Assembly (NCBI RefSeq): GCF_003610405.1
Contig: NZ_RAQC01000001.1
Coordinates: forward strand, 310,001-374,000
Origin: Microbacterium sp. AG238
GTDB lineage: Bacteria; Actinomycetota; Actinomycetes; Actinomycetales; Microbacteriaceae
Direction: 5' to 3'
Length of the DNA stretch: 64,000 bases
Each line of letters opens with the position of its first letter. The stretch's first letter is position 1. This document shows, in pieces, positions 9,344 to 18,478 of this stretch. The notes beneath the pieces are model-generated. The model searched no databases, was not told where the DNA came from, and saw only the letters and a list, made by a program, of their open reading frames with translations. A program made the position numbers and the translations under genes.

Positions 9344-12300
9344 GTGATCACAGCAGACCCTGTCGCGCCCGCGCGACGACCCTGGCAGAGATGGGTGGCC
9401 TCCAGCGCCGCCGTCGCGATCGTGGCGGGAGGTGTGGGTTGGGCCGCGATGCCGGCGACTGCCGCCGTCAGCGCCGACGCGCCCGTCGTGATCAACGAGA
9501 TCTACGGCGGTGGCGGCAACAGCGGTGCCCCGCTGAATCGTGACTTCATCGAGCTGCGCAACACCTCGGATGCGGCCGTCTCGCTCGACGGCTGGAGCGT
9601 TCAGTACGCCTCCGCCACGGGCTCCAGCTGGCAGGTCACCACGCTGGCGGGCGCGACGATCGAGCCCGGCGGACATCTGCTGATCGGCCAGGCGGTCGGC
9701 GGCGATGCCCAGCTCCCGGGCTTCACCGCCGACATCGAGGGCTCCATCCCGATGAGCGGCACCCAGGGCAAGGTCGCGCTCGTGAGCTCGACGACCGCGC
9801 TCAGCGGCGGATCGGGCCTCGCCCAGAACGACACAGTCGTCGACTACGTCGGCTGGGGCAACGCGACGGACTTCGCCGGCTCGGCTGCGGCACCCGCGAC
9901 GTCCAACGCGACGAGCGTCGCGCGGAGCATGGACGGTAGCAATTCGGCAGACAATGCCGCGGACTTCACCGCGGGTGCGCCGACACCGCAAGGACGCGTC
10001 GCAGGCCCGCCGGAAGAGCCCGGCGAGCCGGAGCAGCCGGCCGAGCCCGCGGTGGTCTCGATCGCCGAGATCCAGGGCTCCGGCGACGCCACTCCCCTTG
10101 CCGGCACGACCGTCACGACCGAGGGCGTCGTCACCGCGCACTACGCGACCGGCGGCTACAACGGTTACGTCATTCAGACCGCCGGCAGCGGCGGCGCCTA
10201 CGACCCCGACCGCACGTCTTCGGATGCCGTTTTCGTCTACACCCGCACAGCGGCGGTGGCACGCGAGGTCGCACTCGGCGACAACGTGCGGGTGACGGGT
10301 GTCGCGAGCGAGTTCAACGGGCTCACCCAGCTCTCCGTCGCGGCCGGTGCGGCTGAGCGGCTGGACGCGGCCGCAGTAGCTCCCGCGCCGGTGACTCTCG
10401 CGGAATGGCCGCGTGACGTCGCTGCGCGCGAGGCGCTCGAGTCGATGCTCGTCGAGGTCGACGAGCAGTTCACCATCAGCAACACCTACTCGACCGGCCA
10501 GTACGGCGAGGTGGGTCTGGCGACCGATGGCACGCCGCTGCGCCAGCCGACGGATGCCGCGCGACCCGGATCTGCCGAGGCCGCGGCGGTCGCTGCCGAC
10601 AACCTCGCACGTGGAGTCGTGCTCGACGACGGTGGCTCCATCAACTTCGCGGCGCGAGACCGCGATACGGGTGCGCTGGTGAACGGCGATCTGATCCCCG
10701 CGTACCTGTCGCTCGACGAGCCGCCCGTGGTCGGCGGCAGCGCGACCCTGAGCGGCGCGTACGTCCTGGACTACCGCAACGACACCTGGAAGCTGAATCC
10801 GACGCAGTTCCGCGTCGGCGACGCGACCGGCGCGGGCGACCAGGTCCTTTTCACCGTCGATCGCCCGGCCTCCCCGGCAGCGGTCGGCGGCGATCTCAGC
10901 GTGGCGTCGTTCAACGTCCTGAACTACTTCACGACATTGGGGGTCGACGACAGCGATTGTGACGCTTACACAGATCGCACCGGCGACGGCGTCAACGTGC
11001 AGGGCGGCTGCGATCAGCGCGGAGCGTGGGACGCCGATGACCTCGAGCGTCAGCAGGCGAAGATCGTCGCGGCGATCAACACCCTCGACGCCTCTGTCGT
11101 GGGTCTGATGGAGATCGAGGACTCCGCAGCGCTCGGCGAGACCGTCGACGAAGCGACGGCTTCGCTGGTCGCGGCGCTGAACGCTGCTTCGGAGCCCGGC
11201 AAGTGGGCCTATGTTCCGTCGTCGGCCGAGCTCCCGCCGGCATCCCTGCGTGACGTGATCACCAACGCGATCATCTACCAGCCGGCGCTCGTCGAACGTG
11301 TCGGCGATGCGCGCGCTCTCGGCACGCTCTCGGCGGACGGACAGGCGTTCGGCAACGCACGCGAGCCGATCGCGCAGACGTTCGCGCCGGCCGGCGGGGG
11401 TGAGGAGTTCCTCCTCGTCGTGAACCACTTCAAGTCGAAGGGCTCGGCCGGACCCTGGCCGGGCGATGGCGAGGACCCGAACGGACAGGGCAAGTCCAAC
11501 GAGTCGCGCGTGCGTCAGGCGACCGCGCTCAGCGAGTGGGTCCCGACCATCCAGGGCGACACCGACGCCGTCATCCTCGTGGGCGACTTCAACTCGTACA
11601 CCCGCGAAGACCCCATCGAGGTGCTGCGAGGCGCAGGTTACGAATCGGCCGAGGTCGCTCTCGGCATCGAGAAGTCGAGCTATTCCTTTTCGGGCCTCGC
11701 GGGTTCACTCGACCATGTTCTGATGAACGACGCGGCACGCCAGCGCGCGACCGGCGCCGACATCTGGAACATCAACTCGGGTGAGCCCGTCTCGTTCGAG
11801 TACAGCCGTTACAACAATCACGGCGCCCTGTTCTATGACGACGGCCCCTACCGCTCGTCCGACCACGACCCGGTCAAGGTCGGTCTTTCGGCGGGAGCCG
11901 CTGCCCCTGTCGAGCCGATCGATCTGACGCTGCTCGGGATCAACGACTTCCACGGCCGCATCACCGGCGTCACGCCGCCCAAGCCCGCGGTCGGCGAGAC
12001 CAAGGCGCAGCCGGAGATCCCCGGAACCGTCGGCTTCGCCGGGACGATCGAGGAGCTGCGAGCCGCGGCTCCCGGCGCCGTGCTCCTGTCGGCCGGTGAC
12101 AACATCGGGGCCTCGCTCCCGGCGTCGTCGCTGGCGCAGGACGAGCCGACGATCGACGTGCTGAACGCTCTCGACCTGCGGGCGAGCGCCGTGGGCAACC
12201 ACGAGTTCGACCGCGGCTTCGCCGACCTGCGCGACCGCGTCATCCCGCGTGCCGACTTCACCCACCTCGGGGCGAACGTCTACGCCAGTGGCACGACCGA

Positions 12301-14287
12301 CCCGCAGTTCGACGAGTACGCGCTCATCGAATCGCAGGGCCTCACGATCGGCGTCATCGGCGTCGTGACCGAGGAGACCGCGGCGCTGGTGAGCGGCGCG
12401 GGCATCGCCGGGCTCGAGTTCGGCGACCCGGTCGAGGCGGTCAACCGCGTCGCGGCCGACCTCACCGACGGCTCGGGTGATCAGGCCGACGTCATCGTCG
12501 CGCTCTACCACGAGGGTGCGGCCGACAGCGCGTCGGACGCGAGCCTCGACGAGGCCGTGGCCGACAGTGCGGTCTTCGCTCGCATCGTTAACGAGACCTC
12601 CCCCGAGGTCGATGCCATCTACACCGGTCACACGCACAAGCTGTACGCGTGGTCGGCGCCGATCCCGGGAACGGATCGGACGCGTCCGATCGTGCAGACC
12701 GGCTCGTACGGGGAGTTCGTCGGCAAGGTCGTCCTCTCGGTCGATCCGGCGAGCGGCGAGGTCGTCGCTCACACGCAGGAGAACGTGGGGCAGACGAAGA
12801 CTCCCGCCGCCGACCTGATCGCGACCTACCCGCGGGTGGCCGAGGTCGACGAGATCGTCCGGAAGGCGCTCGCGGACTTCGCCGAGATCGGCAACACGCC
12901 GGTCGCGACGATCTCCGCCGACATCACCAGCGCGTACTCGGGCGGCTCGTATGTCGATGGCGCCTACGCCGGCGGCAAGCGCGACGATCGGGCGTCGGAG
13001 TCCTCGCTCGGCAACCTCGTCGCCGAGTCGATCCGCTCGAACCTCGCGAACCTGCCGAACGGCGCGCAGATCGGAGTGACGAACTCAGGCGGCCTCCGGG
13101 CCGACCTGTTCGACACGCAGGCCGAGTTCGGCGCCAACGCGGTCGCGGGGGTACCGGACGGCACGGTCACGTGGGGTCAGGCGTATGCGGTGCTTCCCTT
13201 CAACAACACGATGGCCTTGGTGACGCTCACCGGCGCCGACTTCGTGCGTGTGCTCGAGCAGCAGTGGCAGCGTGACAAGGACGGCAACGTGCCGTCGCGC
13301 CCCTACCTGCAGCTGGGCCTGTCGGACAACGTGTCGTACACCTACGACGACACGCGTCCGGAGGGTAGTCGGATCACGTCGGTCACGGTCGACGGGCAGC
13401 CGCTCGACCTCGACGCGGAGTACCGCATCGGCACGCTCTCGTTCCTCGCGTCCGGCTCGGGAGACAACTTCCGCGCGTTCGCTGCGGGCACCGACTACGT
13501 CGACACCGGCTTCCTCGACCACGAGGCCTGGATCGACTACCTCGGCGAGCAGCATCCGGTCGCGCCGTCGTTCGCGAAGCACGCCGTCCGCGTCCAGGGA
13601 GTCCCCGAGACCGCGGCTGCGGGCTCGATGCTCGAGCTCACCGTGTCGAACCTCGACATGACGAGCCTCGGCGCGCCTCAGAATGGCGCGGTGGATGTCT
13701 CGCTCGACGGCTCGGTCATCGCGTCGGCACCCGTGGCGGGCGGGAGCGCGGTCGTGGCGGTACCGCTGCCGGCGGGCCTCCCCGACGGCGCTGCGGAGCT
13801 GGTCCTGACGACGGATGCCACGGAGACGACCGTCACCGTCCCCGTTCGGATCGGCGAGCCGAGCACCGAGCCGGGGACCGACCCCGGCACCGGGACCTGG
13901 GCGCAGGTCGACCTGTCCACGACCCGAGTCGAGCAGGGCGGATTCATCGATGTGCGGGTGTCGGGTCTCGAGCCCGGGCAGCAGATCGGTGCGACGCTGT
14001 TCAGCGAACCGATCGAGGTTCGCGGCATCCCGGCCGCCGACGACTCCGGTGTGACCTCGTTCCGGGTGGCGATCCCTGCGGACTTCGCCGTGGGAGCCCA
14101 CACGCTGCGGATCTCGACATCCGGCGAGCAGCCGCTCGACTTCGCGATCACCGTCGTGCGTGCGGGGCAGCTCGCGGTGACCGGCGCCGAGACGCCGCTC
14201 GGCGTGCTCCTCGCCGGTGCGATGCTCCTCGTGGCGGGTGGCGTGCTCGCGGTCACGCGTCGACGCAGCGCGATGCCGATGCGATGA
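9344..14287 (+). CDS. Secreted, cell-wall-anchored ExeM/NucH-type nuclease fused to a 5'-nucleotidase
   Basis: 1647 residues from the GTG at 9344, which has GGGAG upstream; an ATG 66 bases earlier lacks one. Order of parts: signal peptide (basic RRPWQRW, then a hydrophobic stretch ending near ATAAVSA); lamin-tail-like domain (about 45-160); OB-fold segment (about 230-370); endonuclease/exonuclease/phosphatase domain (about 515-850; SFNVLNYF, LVGDFNSY, SSDHDPV); metallophosphatase domain (about 860-1145; INDFHGR, SAGDN, GNHEFDRG, GHTHKLYA); 5'-nucleotidase C-terminal domain (about 1180-1395); then linker domains. The end is LAVTG, a hydrophobic helix and RRR, a sortase (LAxTG, class E-like) sorting signal. 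Likely role: degrading extracellular DNA and dephosphorylating the nucleotides to gain phosphate and nucleosides. It interrupts the lepA-rpsT neighbourhood. Confidence 0.9.
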   Translation: MITADPVAPARRPWQRWVASSAAVAIVAGGVGWAAMPATAAVSADAPVVINEIYGGGGNSGAPLNRDFIELRNTSDAAVSLDGWSVQYASATGSSWQVTTLAGATIEPGGHLLIGQAVGGDAQLPGFTADIEGSIPMSGTQGKVALVSSTTALSGGSGLAQNDTVVDYVGWGNATDFAGSAAAPATSNATSVARSMDGSNSADNAADFTAGAPTPQGRVAGPPEEPGEPEQPAEPAVVSIAEIQGSGDATPLAGTTVTTEGVVTAHYATGGYNGYVIQTAGSGGAYDPDRTSSDAVFVYTRTAAVAREVALGDNVRVTGVASEFNGLTQLSVAAGAAERLDAAAVAPAPVTLAEWPRDVAAREALESMLVEVDEQFTISNTYSTGQYGEVGLATDGTPLRQPTDAARPGSAEAAAVAADNLARGVVLDDGGSINFAARDRDTGALVNGDLIPAYLSLDEPPVVGGSATLSGAYVLDYRNDTWKLNPTQFRVGDATGAGDQVLFTVDRPASPAAVGGDLSVASFNVLNYFTTLGVDDSDCDAYTDRTGDGVNVQGGCDQRGAWDADDLERQQAKIVAAINTLDASVVGLMEIEDSAALGETVDEATASLVAALNAASEPGKWAYVPSSAELPPASLRDVITNAIIYQPALVERVGDARALGTLSADGQAFGNAREPIAQTFAPAGGGEEFLLVVNHFKSKGSAGPWPGDGEDPNGQGKSNESRVRQATALSEWVPTIQGDTDAVILVGDFNSYTREDPIEVLRGAGYESAEVALGIEKSSYSFSGLAGSLDHVLMNDAARQRATGADIWNINSGEPVSFEYSRYNNHGALFYDDGPYRSSDHDPVKVGLSAGAAAPVEPIDLTLLGINDFHGRITGVTPPKPAVGETKAQPEIPGTVGFAGTIEELRAAAPGAVLLSAGDNIGASLPASSLAQDEPTIDVLNALDLRASAVGNHEFDRGFADLRDRVIPRADFTHLGANVYASGTTDPQFDEYALIESQGLTIGVIGVVTEETAALVSGAGIAGLEFGDPVEAVNRVAADLTDGSGDQADVIVALYHEGAADSASDASLDEAVADSAVFARIVNETSPEVDAIYTGHTHKLYAWSAPIPGTDRTRPIVQTGSYGEFVGKVVLSVDPASGEVVAHTQENVGQTKTPAADLIATYPRVAEVDEIVRKALADFAEIGNTPVATISADITSAYSGGSYVDGAYAGGKRDDRASESSLGNLVAESIRSNLANLPNGAQIGVTNSGGLRADLFDTQAEFGANAVAGVPDGTVTWGQAYAVLPFNNTMALVTLTGADFVRVLEQQWQRDKDGNVPSRPYLQLGLSDNVSYTYDDTRPEGSRITSVTVDGQPLDLDAEYRIGTLSFLASGSGDNFRAFAAGTDYVDTGFLDHEAWIDYLGEQHPVAPSFAKHAVRVQGVPETAAAGSMLELTVSNLDMTSLGAPQNGAVDVSLDGSVIASAPVAGGSAVVAVPLPAGLPDGAAELVLTTDATETTVTVPVRIGEPSTEPGTDPGTGTWAQVDLSTTRVEQGGFIDVRVSGLEPGQQIGATLFSEPIEVRGIPAADDSGVTSFRVAIPADFAVGAHTLRISTSGEQPLDFAITVVRAGQLAVTGAETPLGVLLAGAMLLVAGGVLAVTRRRSAMPMR

Positions 14288-14308
14288 GCGTGCGGCGACG
14301 CTGACGCG

Positions 14309-14346
14309 GAGTGAGGGCGGCCCGGGATGACCGGTCGCCCTCACTC
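14309..14346 (+). terminator. Hairpin terminator after the nuclease gene
   Basis: GAGTGAGGGCG and CGCCCTCACTC form a perfect 11-base stem 21 bases past the stop. There is no U tract, as is common for actinobacterial hairpin terminators. Confidence 0.6.
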
Positions 14347-14392
14347 GTCCATGAGCTTGCTGAGCAGCTCCCCCGTGCATGCTTGCGATCCC

Positions 14393-14398
14393 TAGGGT
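14393..14398 (+). promoter_or_regulatory. Candidate -10 for leaderless hydrolase transcript
   Basis: TAGGGT ends six bases before the ATG at 14405. The intervening GGAGAC could also act as a weak Shine-Dalgarno site if transcription starts earlier. Confidence 0.4.
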
Positions 14399-14404
14399 GG
14401 AGAC

Positions 14405-15142
14405 ATGACCGCACAGGTGGTGCTTGTGCACGGGATCAGAACGTCGGCGACGATGTGGCGCGCCCAGGTCGCCCATCTTCGAGAGCGCGGCATCCCCGTC
14501 ACCGCGCTCGACCTGCCCGGGCATGGTACCCGGATGGCCGAGACCTTCACGTTGGATGGCGCGTTCGCCACGATCGACGATGCGGTTCGGGATGCCGCCG
14601 AGCGCGGCCCGGTACTGCTGGTGGGCCACTCGATGGGTGGGCTGCTGAGCACCGCCTACGTCGGTCGCGAAGAGCGTCCCCCGGTCTCGGCGTTCATCGC
14701 CGCGTCGTGCACGGCGATCCCCCGTGGATTCGGCCTCGCGGTGTACCGAGCGCTCGCCCTCGGGTTCGACCGCCTGCCGGGCCGCGGCCAGCGGATCACC
14801 GATTGGGTCCTCGACCGGACGCTCCCTGTCGAGACCCGGCCCGACTTCGGCGCCGGCGGCTACGCCTACGATGCGCAGGACGTTGCGCTGGCCAGCCTGT
14901 CGGTGCTCGACCTGCTCGCGGCGATCCGACGGATCGATGTGCCGACCTGGTTCGTGAACGGCCAGTACGACCAGCTGCGTGTCAACGAGCGCCTGTTCGC
15001 GAAGCTCGCGCCGGATGCCGAGCTGATCGTCGTCCCCCGCACCAGCCACCTCGTCACCGCCATGCGTCCGCGCGTGTTCAACGCGGTCATCGATCTCGCC
15101 CTCGCGACCCTCGCGAATACCGGCTCTCGCGACGCGACCTGA
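14405..15142 (+). CDS. Alpha/beta-fold hydrolase
   Basis: 245 residues. [12 protein letters not shown] at residues 7-18 is the oxyanion-hole region, and GHSMGG at 74-79 gives nucleophile Ser76. A late Asp in NGQYDQLRV and a His in RTSHLVT complete a plausible catalytic triad. No signal peptide, so cytoplasmic. The substrate cannot be told. It follows the nuclease gene but has its own promoter-like element after a terminator, so they need not be functionally linked. Confidence 0.85.
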   Translation: MTAQVVLVHGIRTSATMWRAQVAHLRERGIPVTALDLPGHGTRMAETFTLDGAFATIDDAVRDAAERGPVLLVGHSMGGLLSTAYVGREERPPVSAFIAASCTAIPRGFGLAVYRALALGFDRLPGRGQRITDWVLDRTLPVETRPDFGAGGYAYDAQDVALASLSVLDLLAAIRRIDVPTWFVNGQYDQLRVNERLFAKLAPDAELIVVPRTSHLVTAMRPRVFNAVIDLALATLANTGSRDAT

Positions 15143-15148
15143 TAGACT
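15143..15148 (+). promoter_or_regulatory. Candidate -10 of rpsT
   Basis: TAGACT immediately after the hydrolase stop, giving an rpsT leader of about 105 bases. No convincing -35 is seen. Confidence 0.4.
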
Positions 15149-15258
15149 CTGAAGTCGGCTTGCCGTGTGGGTTCCTCCCTCACACGACCGCCGTGCGGCA
15201 TCCCTCTACTGTCGTCCGGCACATCCACCGAAAACTCCGAACGAAAGATACGTCGAAC

Positions 15259-15519
15259 GTGGCGAACATCAAGTCGCAGATCAAGCGCAACAAGACCAAC
15301 GAGAAGGCGCGCGAGCGCAACAAGGCCGTCAAGAGCGCGCTGAAGACCGAGGTGCGTCGCACCCGCGAGGCCATCGCCGCCGGCGACAAGGCCGCTGCCG
15401 AGAAGGCGCTCGCGAAGGCTACGAAGAAGCTCGACAAGGCCGTGAGCAAGGGCGTCATCCACGAGAACCAGGCTGCGAACCGCAAGTCTGCTATCGCGAA
15501 GCAGGTCGCCGCTCTCTGA
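15259..15519 (+). CDS. rpsT: 30S ribosomal protein S20
   Basis: 86 residues, Lys/Arg/Ala-rich and helical, with the typical start [20 protein letters not shown]. The start is GTG, chosen because it gives exactly the S20 N-terminus; longer upstream readings have no similarity. S20 binds the 5' domain of 16S rRNA early in 30S assembly. The gene is convergent with holA, a standard actinobacterial neighbour. Confidence 0.97.
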   Translation: MANIKSQIKRNKTNEKARERNKAVKSALKTEVRRTREAIAAGDKAAAEKALAKATKKLDKAVSKGVIHENQAANRKSAIAKQVAAL

Positions 15520-15532
15520 GCCGTCACTGTCG

Positions 15533-15562
15533 AAGGCCCGTCCCCGCGTGGGGCGGGCCTTT
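15533..15562 (+). terminator. rpsT terminator
   Basis: A 12-base stem (AAGGCCCG/CCCC with one bulged T) around a GCGT loop, starting 14 bases after the stop. It lies between convergent rpsT and holA and may serve both. Confidence 0.7.
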
Positions 15563-15580
15563 CGCTTTGCCGCCGCGCGT

Positions 15581-16621
15581 TCAGGACCCGTAGGGTGCCC
15601 GCGTCGCGATGACGGTCACGAGCCGCTCGACAGCGAAGACCGGGTCGCGCGAGGCACCCTTCACCTCTGCGTCCGCGCGGGCGGCCGCCTGGATCGCGGT
15701 TGCGAGGGCCGACTCCGTCCAACCGACGAGGTCGCGCTTGGCTCGATCGACCTGCCAGTCCTTCATGCCGAGGCGGGCGGCCAGTGCGCCCGATGGTTCC
15801 CGCGAGCCGGCGACGCGCGCCATGGTGCGCAGCTTCGACGCGATGGCGGCGACGAGGGGAACCGGATCGGCACCGCTGGCGAGAGCATGACGCAGCGTGA
15901 TGAGCGCTTCGCCGTAACGACCTGCGATCGCGGTGTCGGCGACGGCGAAAGCGGTCGTCTCCACCCGGCCGCCGTAGTACCGCTCGACGACCTGGTCGCC
16001 GATGTCGCCGGGCACATCGGAGATCAGCTGTTGACACGCGGCAGCGAGCTCGGTCAGGTCGTCGGCGAACGCCGACACGAGGGTCCGCAGGGCCGACGGC
16101 GCGATGCGCTTGCCGGCTGCCTTGAACTCCCCCGCGGCGAAGTCGAAACGGTCGGAGTCGCGCTTGATCGCCGGCACCGAGATCTCGACACCGCCTCCCG
16201 TACCCGAGCGGATGGCTTCGAGCAGCTTCTTGCCGCGGACACTCGCGCCCGTGTGCCGCAGCACGATCGTGGCGCCTTCCTGCGGGTTCTCGAGGTAGGC
16301 GAGGGCCTCGGCGAGGAAGGCGTCGGAGCACTTCTCGACACCGGCGACGCGCACCAGCCTCGGCTCGCCGAACAGCGACGGCGACGCCATGCCGAGAAGG
16401 GTGCCCGCGGCGTAGTCGTCGGCGCGGATGTCGGAGACCTCGAGACTCGGGTCTTCGGCCTTCAAGTAGTCGCGGAGACCCGCGATCGCGCGCTCGGCAC
16501 ACACCTCTTCAGGACCCGCGACGAGCACGATCGGAGCCGGTTCGGGGGCACGCCACGAGAGCTGCCTGATGGCCGACTTCGCAGCGCTGCGGGCGGCAGG
16601 ACGGCGGGGGCTCGGCGGCAT
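15581..16621 (-). CDS. holA: DNA polymerase III subunit delta
   Basis: 346 residues, the usual length of the clamp-loader delta subunit that opens the sliding clamp. The start APEPAPIVLVAGPEEVCAER matches the modified nucleotide-binding fold without a functional P-loop. The helical collar domain contains AACQQLISDVPGDIGDQVVE. Neighbours comEC-comEA upstream (now separated by a dehydrogenase/TetR insertion) and rpsT downstream are the usual context. The ATG has TAGGCT exactly six bases upstream, predicting a leaderless mRNA. Confidence 0.93.
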   Translation of the reverse strand: MPPSPRRPAARSAAKSAIRQLSWRAPEPAPIVLVAGPEEVCAERAIAGLRDYLKAEDPSLEVSDIRADDYAAGTLLGMASPSLFGEPRLVRVAGVEKCSDAFLAEALAYLENPQEGATIVLRHTGASVRGKKLLEAIRSGTGGGVEISVPAIKRDSDRFDFAAGEFKAAGKRIAPSALRTLVSAFADDLTELAAACQQLISDVPGDIGDQVVERYYGGRVETTAFAVADTAIAGRYGEALITLRHALASGADPVPLVAAIASKLRTMARVAGSREPSGALAARLGMKDWQVDRAKRDLVGWTESALATAIQAAARADAEVKGASRDPVFAVERLVTVIATRAPYGS

Positions 16622-16627
16622 GCTCCC

Positions 16628-16633
16628 AGCCTA
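16628..16633 (-). promoter_or_regulatory. Candidate -10 for leaderless holA
   Basis: TAGGCT-N6-ATG. The six spacer bases are GGGAGC. Confidence 0.45.
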
Positions 16634-16663
16634 ATCGCGACCACAGACCCCGTGCGGTGGCCG

Positions 16664-17779
16664 TTACAGGCGGACCACGAGCTTCCGTGCGGAAACACCG
16701 TCGTGGAGCAGGTTCAGCGCGTGTTGAATGCTCTCCAGACCCTCACCGACGATCTCCGGGTCGGGCGCACAGATGTGTCTGCCCGCCGCGAGAGCCGCGG
16801 GCAGGTAGTCCCGCCAGAGCATCGGACCCACGTCGTTGCTCATGAGTGAACTGCCCCAGACGAATCGGGCAGTGACGCCGTGTGCGCGGGCTCGGACCTG
16901 GGTCGCGAGTTGCGACAGCCCGATCCTCGCCATGGTGCGCAGGAACGCCACGCTGGGACCGCCTCGCCGCGGGAGTGTCGTGAAGGCGACCGGCGGGCTC
17001 AGCAGAGCGACGCGTCGAGCTCCGCCGGCTGCCGCAATCCTCACCGCCGCATCGCCGGAGCCCGTCCCGATCGCGACGACGCCGACGAGCGGGTCCTCCC
17101 CGATTCCCGCCACGACGGCGTCGACAGCCCCGGGATCGTGACGGTCGACGACGAGGTGGGCGCCGAGCTCACGCACCCGGGCCTCGCTGTGCGCTGACGC
17201 GGTGGCGATGACGCGATAGCCCGCCGCAACCGCCAGCTGGATCGCGTTGCTCCCCACGCTCGTCGAGCCGCCCCACACGACCACGGTCTTCCCCGTCGGC
17301 CGCGCTTGTGCCGTCGGCGAGCGGAGTGCGAGCTGGTCGTCCTGGAAGAGCGCGGTGGCGGCGGTCGATACGGCGAGGGGCAGCACCACGGCTCGCTCGA
17401 ACGGAAGGCCGTCGGGCAACGGGGTCGCCAGGTCTTCTCTGACGACGACGTAGAGCTGGAAGGCGCCCTCGGCTTCGTGGCGCCGGCCGCGCTCCATCCC
17501 GACGGCGTACGCAGCCACACGGTCTCCCACGGCGAAACGCGTCACCCCCGGCCCGACAGCGGCCACCTCGCCGGCGACATCTTCGCCGAGCACCGCGGGA
17601 TACCCGAGCCAGCGATACATCAGGTTCCCGGTCCACTGCTTGACGTCGTCGAGCGGGTTGACCGCGATCGCGCGGCTGCGGATGAGGATCTCCCCCGCTC
17701 CCGGCTCATGCATCGCGGCGGGTTCGACGACGAGATCCGCTCGTGGGGACGGGAGCCAAGCGGCGGTGTTCGGGGGCAT
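16664..17779 (-). CDS. Medium-chain dehydrogenase/reductase (quinone oxidoreductase / trans-enoyl reductase-like)
   Basis: 371 residues from the ATG at 17779, which has GGAG upstream. A longer in-frame reading to 17833 would run through the operator described below and is unlikely. The GroES-like domain has GEDVAGEVAAVGPGV; the nucleotide-binding motif VVWGGSTSVGSNAIQLA is of the NADPH type. I see no structural zinc cysteines, so it is closer to the zinc-free reductases. It is divergent from a TetR regulator across twin operators, so probably induced by a small molecule that the TetR protein senses; the substrate is unknown. Confidence 0.85.
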   Translation of the reverse strand: MPPNTAAWLPSPRADLVVEPAAMHEPGAGEILIRSRAIAVNPLDDVKQWTGNLMYRWLGYPAVLGEDVAGEVAAVGPGVTRFAVGDRVAAYAVGMERGRRHEAEGAFQLYVVVREDLATPLPDGLPFERAVVLPLAVSTAATALFQDDQLALRSPTAQARPTGKTVVVWGGSTSVGSNAIQLAVAAGYRVIATASAHSEARVRELGAHLVVDRHDPGAVDAVVAGIGEDPLVGVVAIGTGSGDAAVRIAAAGGARRVALLSPPVAFTTLPRRGGPSVAFLRTMARIGLSQLATQVRARAHGVTARFVWGSSLMSNDVGPMLWRDYLPAALAAGRHICAPDPEIVGEGLESIQHALNLLHDGVSARKLVVRL

Positions 17780-17801
17780 GCGGGCTCCGATTCGGAAAGT
17801 G

Positions 17802-17818
17802 ATGACACGCAATGTCAT
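17802..17818. promoter_or_regulatory. TetR operator 1
   Basis: ATGACA-CGCAA-TGTCAT, a perfect 6-5-6 inverted repeat 23 bases upstream of the dehydrogenase ATG, placed to repress it. Confidence 0.7.
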
Positions 17819-17834
17819 AGGTCGCGCACCCATG

Positions 17835-17851
17835 ATGACACATCATGTCGT
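17835..17851. promoter_or_regulatory. TetR operator 2
   Basis: ATGACA-CATCA-TGTCGT, the same half-site with one mismatch, 33 bases (about three helical turns) from operator 1 and ending four bases before the tetR -10 element. It also overlaps a second palindrome, CATGATG-ACA-CATCATG at 17831-17847. Confidence 0.65.
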
Positions 17852-17855
17852 CAGG

Positions 17856-17861
17856 TAGGCT
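17856..17861 (+). promoter_or_regulatory. Candidate -10 for leaderless tetR
   Basis: TAGGCT-N6-ATG. Operator 2 covers the -35 to -10 spacer region, fitting autorepression. Confidence 0.5.
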
Positions 17862-17867
17862 CGCGGT

Positions 17868-18467
17868 ATGCCACGCTGGGCCCCCGATGCCGCGCTGCGC
17901 CTGGAGCAGGCAGCGGTCGAGCTGTTCCGCGCGCAGGGATATGCGCGAACGACGGTTCCGGAGATCGCGGAACGGGCGGGCCTGACGACCCGGACGTTCT
18001 TCCGGCACTTCCCCGATAAGCGCGACGTGCTCTTCCTCCGGGAACGGGAGTTCCCGGATGTCGTGGTCGAGCCGCTCGCATCGGCGCCCGCCGGGCTCGA
18101 TCCGATGGCGCTCGCCATGCACGGTCTGCTCGCGGTGACGCCGGAGTTGGAAGCCTGGCGGGAGGGGATCCGTGAGCGTCGGATCATCATCGCATCGGAT
18201 CCGCACCTCATCGAACGAGAGCGATCGAAGTCTGCGGCGTTGGCGGGCGCGATCCGCGAGGGGCTGCTGCGGCGCGGGGCGGAGGAGGTCGATGCGGCCC
18301 TGACGTCCAGGATCGTTGCGGGGTTGTTCGATACGGCGCTCGATCTCTGGACCGCCGCGGATGACGCGGCATCGCTCGCCTCGATCATCCTCGACCTGCA
18401 CGCCAGGATGATCTCTTTCGCGAACGCGGGCGGCGGTGCGGCCCACGGCTCGCCGGGCGTCGACTGA
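17868..18467 (+). CDS. TetR-family transcriptional regulator
   Basis: 199 residues. The N-terminal helix-turn-helix is clear: AVELFRAQGYARTTVPEIAE, then RAGLTTRTFFRHFPDKRDVL (about residues 16-57). The C-terminal ligand-binding domain is Leu/Ala-rich and undiagnostic. It probably controls itself and the divergent dehydrogenase through the two ATGACA-N5-TGTCRT sites between them. This pair interrupts the holA-comEC backbone order. Confidence 0.92.
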   Translation: MPRWAPDAALRLEQAAVELFRAQGYARTTVPEIAERAGLTTRTFFRHFPDKRDVLFLREREFPDVVVEPLASAPAGLDPMALAMHGLLAVTPELEAWREGIRERRIIIASDPHLIERERSKSAALAGAIREGLLRRGAEEVDAALTSRIVAGLFDTALDLWTAADDAASLASIILDLHARMISFANAGGGAAHGSPGVD

Positions 18468-18478
18468 CATCGCCTCGA

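Noticed and set aside
9137..11428. A very long open reading frame on the minus strand opposite the nuclease gene
   Set aside because: It is Arg/Asp/Val-rich, has no recognisable domain and mirrors the codon pattern of the plus-strand gene; long antisense frames are expected at this GC content.
13085..15049. Long minus-strand open frame across the nuclease end and the hydrolase gene
   Set aside because: It crosses two well-supported plus-strand genes and a terminator and encodes no known motif.
17780..17833. N-terminal extension of the dehydrogenase
   Set aside because: It would place an operator inside the gene and lacks a ribosome-binding site, while the ATG at 17779 has GGAG.
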